DNA of 64,000 nucleotides from positions 9,650,039 to 9,714,038 of the forward strand of contig NC_051097.1 of assembly GCF_901709675.1 (NCBI RefSeq), read 5' to 3'. Of the stretch, positions 36,569-49,169 are shown in pieces. Source of the stretch: Syngnathus acus (taxonomy: Eukaryota; Chordata; Actinopteri; Syngnathiformes; Syngnathidae). Each line of letters starts with the position of its first letter. The first letter of the stretch is position 1. The notes below the pieces were generated by a model, which was not told the DNA's origin, made no database searches, and was given only the letters and a program-made list of their open reading frames with translations. The position numbers and the translations under genes are program-made.

Positions 36569-39500
36569 CTAGTGCTGCTGTGACTCCTCTGTGATGGTCC
36601 GGTAGGATTGCGGCTGGTTCTGTGCCAGGGGAGAGTCCGTTTGTCTGAACAGGGCGGGCCGATTCTTTCGAGGACGCAGGAATCTTCCAGATGTCACCAG
36701 ATCGCCGTAGCCTTTAGCATGAGAGAACGCGTAGCCCGAGCGCCTCGTGCTGATTCGCCGGACCGGTGGACGACGAGGAGCAGGGGCTGGCAATGCTTCC
36801 TTACGCAACTTATGTCTCACCTGAAGAAAGAAAGGAATTCAATTTTTGGAAAAATTACGACAAATTAATGATGGGGAAATGAAGCTTCAAATTTGCTTCA
36901 TGAAGCAGTTGTATTTTTTGACTCCTCTAGATGGCGCCATTGATTTCATTAAAGAGGCAAATCAACATGAAGGAGACAAGCAAAAGAATTTCTGCGAGCC
37001 AGGTGCTAAATGAAACTCTGACTAATCAAGATTTTCATACCTTGTCATTGACGGTGGGACGAAGCTGAATGACAATGAAACGGAAAGCAACCACTGGCAG
37101 ACTACACAGGAGTGTTGTCAAGAGTATAAGCAGCCACACATTCGGCTGGTTCAGAGAATTCCTCGCCGTACCTGCAGCCCCAAAAAACACACGTGAAAAT
37201 GTCAGTTCAGTACTAAATTGTCTTTTATTTTTGTGGAGCAAGTTGCAGTGACTTACCAATGAAGGGGAACGTGGAGGTAAAAATTAGAAACATTCCGTTG
37301 CTGTACATGGTGAACGTGGTCGCAAAGTAGGCTGCAAGGCTGCCCCACACGAAAAACTGGTTCACGGCGGTCCAGTAATGCGTGTCGAGACACAGCTGGA
37401 AGTACATCAAAATAAAGTATTTATGGTTGAAAGAAAAAAACGATTTACTAAAAAGTGGATTTTCTTACCTGGATGCTGACCACAACAAGCAAACACGTCT
37501 GCGCCAGTAAAGCGAAGGACTGATAATCCGCAATGTCTTTGCCATCGTCTCGGACCGTGTCGTGCATTGCCGCCCACGGGATGAAGAAGAGGATGAGGGA
37601 GCTGTAGCAACTGTGGATCATGCAGCGGACAAAAACTTTCTTATTGAAGTAAATGTTCAGAGGTCCTGGGGAGTACAGCTGTGGATACTGGAAACTCCAT
37701 CGGTCATTCACATCCTGTGGCAAAAAGAAAGGAAGAAAATGTAGTATGCAGGTGTACCTAATGAAGTGTCCTGTCAATGTTACATACCTGGTCAAAAAGA
37801 CTCATGCCCAGGACCGGGAGAGCCGTGTACACGAGGTTGTACAAGGTGATGAACCACTCATCATACACAGTCTATGAATCATAAGAACAAAAGGTAAACA
37901 ACTTTATGCTCGGTCATACACTTTGAGCTCTCGAACGTCTCTCACCTGTGCCGAGAAACCGCAGAAGAAGGCGTACCAGAAATGCACAAAGGTGAAGGTG
38001 AAGTTTTTATAAAAGAAATACTGCAGGAACTTGCACATGCGCAGGTATGACCAGCGCCCGTGCACCAGCAGGAGGCGCTGTAGATAACGGAACTGAGCAA
38101 AGGAGAAGTCGCTGGACAGAACCGCCTGCATGCCTTCTTGACCGCTGATCCCGACGCCGATATGTGCAGCTGCAAGACCAGAATTGATTTGAACCCGGAA
38201 CTTTTTCTCGCATTATCGGTGCGTGAGTTTACCCTTGATCATGCTGACATCATTGGCTCCGTCCCCGATGGCCAGAGTGACCGCCTGTTTGTATTTCTTC
38301 ACCAGCTGGACGACTTGGGCTTTTTGTAGTGGAGTGACCCGACAGCAGATCACCGTTTGGCACATGCATGCTGTCCTCAATAGTTCCAACTCCAAGTCTT
38401 TCTCCAAGGCAAAGGCCTGAGGAATGCAAACGGAGGACAAGGTAGAAGACCAAGAAATATGAGGGGCGATGAAAACCCTCTTACCAGACTGTGTCCATTT
38501 ATAACAAGGGCGTATTCTCCATCCACTTTGTCATCATGCACAGTTTCTGTCTTCTCAAGCCAGAAGAGGCCCGCACGAGCTTTGGTCACAGTCGGTGCAT
38601 CGGCTCCTTCTGGACACATTTTCCTCCTTGCACACCTAAAAACAGTACAGCATGGAATCATCATCAAGTCATGATAAGAAAACTTCATATATATATACAT
38701 ATTTTTAATGTATATTTGAACTCACGTACACGAGCTCCTTTTTCACTTCTTCTGCTGTATTTGCTGACACAGCAAAAATGTCCTTCATCTCCTCTCGCAG
38801 CATGTTGCAGGAATAGCCGATATTCTCTGCCGTCTCTGAGAGATTGGTGAACATTCAATTGAGGAAAACGTGCAACATACATTTTGGCAAAACACTGAGA
38901 TTGCTCATAAAGTAGGCCGAAAACCGAATAATAATAAAAAGACACCAACCTTGTTTATCTCCAGTCAACACCCAGATTTTGATACCAGCTTTGGCCAGCT
39001 GCTCGATTGTCTGAGGGACACCATCCTGCAACTTGTCTTCTACAGCCGTTGCTCCCAGAAGCTAAATCAAAACGTGCCAATATGGCGTTTTGTAATTCAG
39101 CTTGTCTTTAAAAGGAACATTCCTGCAACCAAAACAGTCTAAACCAACAGAATGAGTCAGCGTACTCACCTGCAAGTCTTTCTCAATCTCTTCATACAGC
39201 TCATCGAGTTTCTCATCCCTTTCGTCCATGGCGGTGCTGGCCACATGGTGACGCTGCATCCACTCCTTCAAATAGCTCTCATCCAAATCCTTGTAAGCCA
39301 GAACCAAAGTGCGGAGCCCATCGCCTGCGTATTCCTAAATTAAGGGTTAAAAACATCAATGAAGATCCATGTGTGACTTTTCCCAGGAGAAAATAAAAGC
39401 TCACGTTGAGATGTCCGGTGGTGATGCCCATGAGTTTGTTGCAGGAGGTGTGGAGCCTCTCGTAGATGATGGTGTCTGCTCCTTTGCAGTACAGAGTCAG

Positions 39501-42429
39501 CTTGCCTTCAGGATTCCGCACTGGAAATCAGAAGATTGATATCAAGACAATTTAGTCTTCAATTAACAGAACATTTGGGAAGGAGCCAGATTAACCAGAG
39601 AAAGACCATCGAGCTGAGACTTGAGCCGAGAACATTCCAAAAATGGTCTCACCTATGACTGACATCCTCTTGCGTACATTATTGAAATCTAAAACAGCCA
39701 AAAGATCATAGACGACTCGTTCGCCCATCTCCACCACCGTGATGGTCTCCGGTGTACGTGAACGGAACACAAAGCCGAAATTTCTCGCGGCAGTGACCAG
39801 AGCGCCTTCATCAGGGGACTGAGCCTGGTAGTAAAGCTCTCCTGGAAGTAAAAGAGATATTTAAAATATGGTTCCCGTTTCGACTTTGGTTACAAAGAAG
39901 CTCACCCTCTTTCTTTTCTTCGGGCATGACGGTGTGGCACAGAGCCAACAATCGGAAAAAAGCCTGAGCTTCCAAATTGCCTTCCCTGATGGTATCTGCC
40001 AAACTGCGGTCATGAAAAATGAATTTTGGATCAGCCAGTTGGTTCCACGAGAAGTCGACCCTTTGTGTCTTCTAGAGAGGGAAGGATGTCAGAAATGATT
40101 GCCACATACGAACCAATCACAATCATAACTCACCTCTGTAATTTCCATCCTTTGTCCTGCAAAATCTAAAAGCTCACCTGACAAATAAAAACAGCACAGA
40201 CAAATATTATTTTCTCGTATATTTGCACACCTTCAATTATTTGCTCCTCACCGTAGTTTTTGCCATTGATGGAACACTTATTAAAAGCCATGATGTTCTG
40301 CGTCAAGGTGCCAGTCTTGTCGCTGAAGATATATTTGATCTGACCCAACTCCTCGTTCAAAGTGGTGGTCCTTGCCTGAGCAGGAGTGTCGCTTTTGGGG
40401 TAATACATCTTCCTGTCCCAGTCGATGTAAAAACTATTTCCAAGACGGATGATCTCCACACTGTCGTATCAAAAATAATTGTCAGGAAGTGTTGTTGTAT
40501 TTTCAGGCGCCCAAATTCATACCTGACATAGAGCGATATCGGCACCACCGTGTTGAGAACGATGACGTAAGACCAGAAGGTGAGGAACGATGAAAGAGGA
40601 GCGTCAACGCCGGGTTCCCGAGGGAGGAACATAGTGAACGCCGAGCCTTCCTTTATCTCCCAGATTGCGTTGCCGATGGTTAGAGCCGAGCACATGGTAG
40701 CCAGGAAGCCAAAGATCTAAAAGAATTTCAAGGAGTTCAAGAATGAAGGTCCTGAATTATATCTCAGAGTTTTGAAAAACAAACTTTATAATTCAATTTA
40801 TAACTCACACAAAGCACCAAAACATTCATAAGGTGATCAACGCTGGTGCGTTTGAACGTCGTCTTTCCGCTGTTCTGCATCAGCTTTGTGTCCGGGCCTT
40901 GAAAAATAAAATCGTGTTGAATCGGATGGCACCTGAAATGAGTCGTCAATGGTTTACCTCCAAAAATAACCAGTCCAAAGCACCACTCTGTGTTTCTCAA
41001 AGTGCATCCACGTAGAAGCACTTTGTCGTTGTCCAAAGAGTACGTTTGTCCATCTACTGCTAGCGTCCCTTTAAATTTGTCCAGGCGGTTGTTTGGCGGT
41101 TCGCATCTGACTTCACCTGAGATTGAGAAACATCTTTGAGATTTGTCGCTCTCAAATAACACCTCATTAAATTTGTCACCTTTGAAGCTAGCCAGTGCTT
41201 CGATGGTGTCTCCCATCTCTCCAGTGAGAGTCAACGCCTGTTTCACCTTCAGATTGGTTTCACTGGGGAAGACCACGAAAAGAAGAATTAAGAGAGAACC
41301 AGACGGCAATACTTATAGATCAAATATATATTATGGACTCACCCGTCGAGTTCTGCAGTTTCCACATAGACTAGGTTTAGAGGCTCACTGCTCGAAAGCA
41401 GGAGGAGGTCTGCCTGGGGAGAAAAATAATTTTTAAAAAATCCAGAAAAAGAGATGTATGAAATGTTATCGTGGCACTTACTGTAACAAACTGGTTATTT
41501 TCCAGTTTAATGACATCTCCAACCTGAACATTCATCCATTTTTCACTTTGAAGTCTGCCAGAATGAAAATATAAATTTAATTTTTGTGTGATTTTAGTTT
41601 AAAAATACAGTTTGGAATTAGAGCACAATAAAGAAAAAATATATATATATATCCCAAGAAAAAAAGTGACTCACTCTCCATCGATGAGGACGTTCACTTT
41701 GCGGTTGTTCACTTGGTTATCACTCTTGTGCCTGTTCTGTTTCATTTCAAAGAGAGAAATATGTCATTCTTACAATTAGACCTGGTTGCGGCTTATAAAA
41801 GTGACTTTGTATCAAAAATGTCATCTCACAATATCATCTGTGGCATCTTTGACGGCTGTTATGGAAAGCACCAAAATGAGCGGGACGGCTGTGGTGAACC
41901 ATGAGAGCGAGGCGATTTGTGGGATGAGCTGGAAGCACACGTACACACAAACTTGTGTAGCTTAAGATGTGGCTGCTATCCCATTATCTGGCTTACCTGA
42001 AGTACAAAGAGGAAGAGGAAATAGCTGTTGGCGAGCCTCCTGAACTGCTCAAAAAGGTTAAGCGGAAGGAAGGTAAAGAGGTTGTATTTGGATGTCTTGA
42101 TGGCGTTATTCTGAAGATGGAAGAAGTGACAAATGAGGGTTCCATTGCTGCTGTGTTATTTCTTCAATCTTGTATACTTACGGCATAGTTGTAGGACAAG
42201 TTGAAAGGTCTGTCATTGGCTCGCAAAAGTCTCTCCTCCTCTGTTGGTATAGAAAAAAATATATATATTAAAAAAATAAATAATAATATATAAAATAAAA
42301 ATAAAAAATGAAATAATAAAGATTAAATAAATAAATACATAAATAAATAAATATGAAAAAAAAATCAGACGTACCTTTGTTTTGCTGTTGCCCACACAGC
42401 CGTCCAAAATAGGATTCCACTGATCCCAT
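36569..42429 (-). CDS. Class-I P4-ATPase (ATP8B group) phospholipid flippase, copy A
   Basis: P4-ATPases flip phospholipids to the cytosolic leaflet, usually with a CDC50/TMEM30 subunit. I read 27 coding exons, from 42375-42429 ([12 protein letters not shown]) to 36569-36820 (stop); all phases agree and give 1191 codons, the usual ATP8B length. Motifs in order: [12 protein letters not shown] (TM1), AELDGETNLK (actuator DGET), [17 protein letters not shown] (TM4), [11 protein letters not shown] (phosphorylated Asp, about 40310), [11 protein letters not shown] (nucleotide domain), [28 protein letters not shown] (hinge, about 38270), [19 protein letters not shown], then TM5-TM10 and an [18 protein letters not shown] tail typical of ATP8B proteins. 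The probable subtype is atp8b5-like, from position beside unc13b; atp8b2/4 are alternatives, so no symbol is given. Confidence 0.92.
36862..36945 (+). mobile_element. Short MITE-like copy in an atp8b intron
   Basis: GATGGGGAAATGAAGCTTCA, then a GCTTCATGAAGCAGTTGTA word and CTCCTCTAGATGGCGC. It belongs to a family with further copies at 53826-53996, 54826-54908 and 56868-56946. Family members end in GATGGGGAAATGAAG or its complement. Confidence 0.5.
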
Positions 42430-43558
42430 TTTATTTCTGTTTCTTCATAATGTACAGCTGGAAAAAAGGAAAAAAAAAAAGTTTTATTACACCTGTACGA
42501 AATCATGGAGGAAGCAGAGAGCTGTTTGATTTGCAACTTTCCACTCTTTGTTAAATACAAGAATCCTATCAGCAATCTTGAGATAACGAGTCATGGATGA
42601 TAACTGTGTACTTTCTTGTCTTCCAATAGAAGGGCAAATCTGTGCCAGGTATAAAAGCTGTGGCGTCTTAATTTATGGGGGTAAAACTGGAGTTTTTCAG
42701 AACCAAATAAATGCAGCCACTCCCCACTCAACACTTTGCACCTAAGTCAAATATATATGGTCGGATAGTTTATAACCACAAAGATTATAAACGGTGATAT
42801 GACCCGACCATGGTCATTTAGTTTACTTGTATTTATAATCAGCTAAAAGGGGGAGAATGGAAGTGGTTTCAAGAAAAATAATTTTAGTGAATGAATCAAA
42901 TTCAGTTTTAACTCTAACATGCAGTTTACTCAAGACGGAACTCTTGATTTGATTCAGCTAGGAAAAATAATGTGGCTCAAATAAAACGTTGAGACATTTT
43001 TTGGATGTACTGTAATTTTTTACAAGTACGCTTTAACAAAGAGATTAAACAAGAAGACATACCTCCAACAATAATCCTTTAAGGTCTTCCACATTCATGG
43101 AAACATGGCTGAAAGAAAGAAAAATGTTCCTAACAAAGAGCGCGTTCACTTTGGACTTTCAGACTTCAGCCTGGTACAAAGTACTGAACAATTATCGCAG
43201 GATGGAGCAGGTGCCTCGCAAGGAGCCACCAGTCGTTGTTTTGGATTCAAAAAGGAAGAACAGAGATCCCCGGGCGAGCTTCACTGCTAACCGCTTGGGT
43301 AAACAATAAAGTGATCTTTGGACCTGGATGGGCAGTAAAACAACGGTCGTGATGAACGGCCAATCAGAGCAAACAATGTGGCTTTGACTTGACTAAGCAG
43401 GTATGAAACACACCCCGGTGTGAGTGCGCATGCCTGAAAGTGACACTTGGAAAAACGACTTTTTCATCCCCAGAAATTTATTTGGAAAACAAAAATATAC
43501 AATGTTGACGGCAATTTTACAAGAGAAAAAAAGAATACTGTACAAACATCAACTTGTG
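42430..43558. other. Spacer between the two flippase genes
   Basis: Holds the copy A 5' flank and, at about 43100-43350, a block that is also present upstream of copy B (49798-50060). A 61-codon ORF with a good ATG context (aaacATGGct) at 43105-43290 reads plus-strand, but its product is unrecognised and the other block does not keep the frame open. Confidence 0.45.
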
Positions 43559-46500
43559 CTACTGTGGTTGATGTTCTGACTCCCTCGTGATGGGCCGATA
43601 GAATTGTGGCTGCTCTGTTTGTTTGCCCAAACCATTCTTGAATCTTTGCGATGTCACCAGATCGCCATAACCCTTAGTATGAGAGAAGGCGTAGCTCGAA
43701 CGCCGAGTGCCAACTCGCCTGACTGATGAACGGCAAGGAACAGGACCTGGAAGCCCCTCCTTCCGCGCTTTAGATCTCACCTGCACAAAAAAAAGTCACA
43801 CCTCAAAATATGTTTAAATTATTCATCAAGGGGTAAAATATACGACTGCCATACTTTGTCATTGATGGTGGGCCGAAGCTGAATGATAATAAATCGAAAA
43901 GCCAGCACCGGAAGACCACATAAGAGGCATGTCAAGAATATTGTCAGCCACACATTAGGTTGCCTCAAAGAGTTCCTTGCTGTTCCTGCAGTCCAAAAAA
44001 ACGGACATATAAACGTCATACATAAAAGCACAAATAAAACAAAATGGCGGCGGTGTAACGCCAACTCCACGTGACTCACCGATGAAGGGGAATACAGAGG
44101 TGAATATGGAGAACATGTCGTTGCTGTGCATAGCGAAGGTGGTGGCCAAGTACACAATCAAGCTGCCCCACATGAACGACTGATTCACAGCAGTCCAGTA
44201 ATGTGTGTCGAGACACAGCTAAAACGTTGACAAAGTATTAGAGGCAAAAGGTCTTCCGAGTATATATGTACTTCATCCTCACCTGGATGTTAACGACAAC
44301 GAGAAGACACGTCTGCGCCACTAAAGCAAAGGACTGATAATCAGCAATATCTTTTCCGTCGTCCGCCACAGTGTTGTGCAAGGCCGCCCACGGGATGAAG
44401 AAGACAACAAGTGAGCTGTAGCAACTGTGAATCAGACACCACACCATGGATTTCTTATTGAAGTAACTATTCAGAGGTCCCGGTAAGTAGAGCTGAGGAT
44501 ACTGCAAACTCCAGCGATCATTCACATCCTGCAGAAACCAGGAAAGCCAATAAAGTATTGTTGTCAGGAATAGTATGATGCTAACGTTGCATACCTGGTC
44601 AAACAGACTCATTCCTACAACAGGGAGGACTGTGTAGAATACATTGTACATGCTGACAAACCACTGGTCATAGACAGTCTATGGATGAGAAGAGACAACG
44701 AGTTAGGTGTCAAAGGTTTTTCGTGAGAATTCATTCTTGGTCCTCACCTGTGCCGAGAAACCGCAGAAGAAGGCGTACCAGACATGCACAAAGGTGAAGG
44801 TGAAGTTTTTATAAAAGAAATACTGCAGAAACTTGCACATGCGTAGGTATGACCAGCGCCCGTGCACCAGTAGGAGGCGCTGTAGATAACGGAACTGAGC
44901 AAAGGAGAAGTCGCTGGACAGAACCGCCTGCATGCCTTCCTGACCACTGATCCCGACGCCGATATGCGCAGCTGCAAGACCAGAATCAATTTGGACACTG
45001 AGTTTTTCTCGCATTATCGGTGCGCGAGTTTACCCTTGATCATGCTGACATCATTGGCTCCGTCCCCGATGGCCAGAGTGACCGCCTGTTTGTATTTCTT
45101 CACCAGTTGGACGACTTGAGCTTTTTGTAGTGGAGTGACCCGACAGCAGATCACCGTTTGGCACATGCATGCGGTCCTCAATAGTTCCAACGCCAAATCT
45201 TTCTCCAAGGCAAAGGCCTGAGGAATGCAAACGGAGGACAAGGTAGAAGACGAACAAATATGAGGGGCGACGAAAGCCCTCTTACCAGACTGTGTCCATT
45301 TATAACAAGAGCGTATTCTCCGTTCACTCGGTCATCATGCAGAGTTTCTGTCTTCTCAAGCCAGAAGAGGCCTGCACGAGCTTTGGTCACATTTGGTTCC
45401 TCTACTGCTGTTGGACACATTTTCCTTCTCGCATTCCTAAACGTAGAGATGGAGATGATTCTTACTCGTTTGATTCATGATGACCGTACTTGATTAAATA
45501 TGTCAACGTGAGATCGTGAACATACCGAAGCTCCTCTTTGACTCCGTCTGCTGTATTTGCGGATACGATGAACACGTCCTTCATGTCCTCTCGCAGCATG
45601 TTGCAAGAATAGCCGATATTCTCTGCCGTTTCTGGTGGGAATAAGATTTTCAGAATTTCTTAAACTGAACACACGCAAAAAAATTAATCCTAAAAAGACA
45701 CCAACCTTGTTTATCTCCGGTCAACACCCAGATTTTGATATCAGCTTTGGCCAGCTGCTCGATTGTCTGAGGGACACCATCCTGCAACTTATCCTCTACA
45801 GCTGTTGCACCTAGAAGCTTAATCAAAAGAAAAGTAAATTGTCTTCTAAGTTTGATGAACCGATTTGGCCTCAGCCACCTCCACCATCTTGTGTCAGATA
45901 AAAGTCAAGGTTTCTAGCAAAGTAGTTAACGGTCGAACCAACCAACAAGTCTTTCTCAATCTCTTCATACAACTCATGAAGTTTCTCATCTCTTTCTTCA
46001 ATGGTGGTGCTGGCCTCATGGTGGCGCTGCAGCCAATCATTCACGTAGCGCTCATCCAAATCCTTGTAAGCCAGAACCAAAGTGCGGAGACCATCGCCTG
46101 CATATTCCTATTAATTGGGAACAGGGATTACAACAGACTCTTCATTTTGGAGGAAATGAAAACTTACATTGAGGTGTCTGGTGGTGACGCCCATGAGTTC
46201 GTTGCAGGAGGTGTGGAGCCTCTCGTAGATGATGGTGTCTGCTCCTTTGCAGTACAGAGTCAGCTTCCCTTCAGGATTCCGCACTGGGAATCACAGCGAG
46301 GATATAAAGTTCTTGTTGAATGACACTGACAGTCAGAAATATAAGACTTGAGCCGAGAAGATTCCAACAATGGCCGATGGTCTCACCAATGACTGACATC
46401 CTCTTGCGTACATTATTGAAGTCCAAAACAGCCAAAAGTTCATAGACGACTCGTTCGCCCATCTCCACCACCGTGATGGTCTCCGGTGTACGTGAACGGA

Positions 46501-49169
46501 ACACAAAGCCGAAATTTCTCGCGGCGGTGACCAGAGCACCTTCATCAGGGGACTGAGCCTGGTAGTCAAGCTCTCCTTGGAGGAAACGGGACCGATCATC
46601 AAACATGTTTTATATCCCAAAAGCAGTTCTGAAATTTTTGCTGACCATCTTTTTTCCCCTCGGGCATCACAGTGTGGCACAGAGCCAATAAACGGAAGAA
46701 CGCTTGAACCTCCCAGTTGCCCTCCCTGACATTATCTGCCAAACTGTGGTCGTGAAAAATGAACTTTGGATCGGCTTGCTGGTTCCACGAAAAATCGACC
46801 CTTGGTGTCTTCTAGAGGAAGAAAGACGTGTCTGTCAAACTGAGATGTTTGTTGTAACTCTTACCACATCTCACCTCTGTTATTTCAATCCTCTGTCCTG
46901 TTAGGTCCAAGAGCTCCCCTAAAACAGAAGAAGAAGAACACCAAACTAAAATGTGATTCATTTACTATTTGTGTTGTGTGGCGTTGAATCATCCACTCAC
47001 CATAACGTTTGCCGTTGATGGAACACTTATTAAATGTCATGATGTTCTGCGTCAAGGTGCCAGTCTTGTCGCTGAATATATATTTGATCTGACCCAACTC
47101 CTCGTTCAGAGTGGTGGTCCTCACCTGAGCAGGAGTGTCACTCTTGGGGTAATACATCTTCCTATCCCAGTCAATATAGAAACTATTCACCAGACGGATG
47201 ATCTCCACGCTGGTGGGAAATAAAAACAATGGAAGCGTGACAAAAACGGAAAATGTGTTAATGATGCTGTCAGTGCGTACCTGACAAAGAGAGACATGGG
47301 CACCACCGTGTTCAGAAGGATCACGTAAGACCAGAAGCAGAGGAATGATGAGAGTGGAGAATCAATGCCAGGTTCAGAAGGGAGGAACGCGGTGAAAACT
47401 GATCCATCCGTCGTTTCCCAGACTGAATGACCAACGGCCAGGACGGAGCACATGGACAGCAGGAAAACAAAAATCTGATCGGTGAAGGAAAAAAGACCTT
47501 ATGAAGCAAAACCTGCCTGCTTGTTATGCTTTTACGCGATTCAAAAACTCACACAAAGCACCAAAACATTCATGAGGTGATCAATGCTGGTCCTTTTGAA
47601 CGTCGTCTTTCCGCTGTTCTGCATCAACTTGGTGTCTGGACCTGCAAAATTATTTAAAGTTGAACGCGATACAATTTGGAATCGAACCAAAACGATTGAT
47701 TAAAAATGACTGAATAAAAAAAAAAAAAGGCATGATAGTTGACCTCCAAAGATGACCAGTCCAAAGCACCACTCTGTGTTTTTTAACATGCATCCACGAA
47801 GAAGCATTCTGTCATTATCCAAAGAATACATTTGTCCATCGACTGTCAGTGTCCCTTTAAAAATCTCCAGACGATTATTTGGAGGCTCACATTTGATTTC
47901 CCCTGTAAAAAAATACGGGCTTCATTAATTTTGTGTTCATGTGAAAATACCTGGAAAAGTTGAATTAAATTGAAGTTGTCACCATTGAAGCTGGCCAGTC
48001 TTTGAACGTCGTCGCCCATTTCGCCAGTGACAGTCAGCGCCTGTTTTACCTTCAAATTGGTTTCACTGGCAAAGACCATGAAGACATTCGAAGGGAATTA
48101 TCAAATTATTAAATATTCATAATCCATCCATAACTTACCCGTCCAATTCAGCTGTTTTAACATAAACCACATTGAGAGGCTCGCTGCTGGAGAGCAAAAG
48201 AAGGTCTGCCTAGAAAGCAAACACGTAAAAAAAGTAGCAGAACAACATTTAAAAAACTCCCAAGAGTTTTTATTTTGGGTGGCACTTACTGTGACAAACT
48301 GGTTATTTTCTAGTTTGACGATATCTCCAACCTGGACATTCATCCATTTTTCGGTTCTAAGTCTGTGAAAATGAAAGCAGACACTTTAACAACTCAGATT
48401 GATGGGTCATTTTGAAAAGAGCCAACAGACTCACGCTCCATCAAGAAGGACGCTCACTTCACGGTTATTTACTTGATTGTCACTTTTGTGTCGATTCTGT
48501 TCATAAAACAGGAGTGTTGTTAGATTGCTAAAAACGTCACGGTGTTTTGTAATCTACTCACAATGTCATCTGAGGCATCTTTCACCGCCGTTATCGAGAG
48601 CACCAAAATGAGAAGAGCAGCTGTGGTAAACCAGGCCAGTGAGGAGATTTGAGGAATGAGCTGTCAAAACATATATCAAGCCCATATCAAGAACTGTATT
48701 GGAGCATTAGAGGGGCAACTGACATTTAAAAAAGCCCACCTGAAGTGTAAAAAGGAAGAGGAAGAAGCAGTTGGCAAGCCTCCTGAACTGCTCAAAAAGG
48801 TTCAGCGGCAGAAAGGTGAAGATGTTGTATTTCGATGTCTTGATGGCATTATTCTGGAAAAAGTTAAGTCGTGAGAAATGTAAAATGAATCCATTTGTCA
48901 CTTTGTGACCTCTTTCCATGTTGTGGACTCACGGCATAGCGGTAAGAAAGGTTGAAGGCTCTGTCGTTGGCTCGCAAGTTTCTCTCCACCTCTGTTGAGA
49001 AGAGGGGGGGGAAAAAAAAACATAAAAGAAAACACAATACACGTAAAAAAATAAAACTAAAAAAAATAAATAAATAAATAAAACTAAAAATAAAACTAAA
49101 TAAATAAAACTCACCTCGTGATTTCTGCTGCCCACACACCTCACCGAAGTAGGACACCAGTGATCCCAT
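43559..49169 (-). CDS. Class-I P4-ATPase (ATP8B group) phospholipid flippase, copy B
   Basis: Tandem paralogue of copy A on the same strand, with counterparts for the same exons in the same order. The start is [17 protein letters not shown] (49115-49169) and the final exon is 43559-43780, about 10 codons shorter than in copy A. It keeps the catalytic motifs: [18 protein letters not shown] (about 47070), [18 protein letters not shown] (about 45060) and the [17 protein letters not shown] tail. I saw no stop or frameshift in the exons inspected, though phases were not summed over the whole gene as for copy A. Differences from A include N-terminal residues, [13 protein letters not shown] in the actuator region and CCWSAK-type loop changes. 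Both copies appear functional. Confidence 0.9.

Noticed and set aside
38726-38729. Apparent frameshift in flippase copy A between exons 19 and 20
   Set aside because: Using the gtacgt donor four bases earlier (exon 38730-38835) restores the frame and matches copy B.
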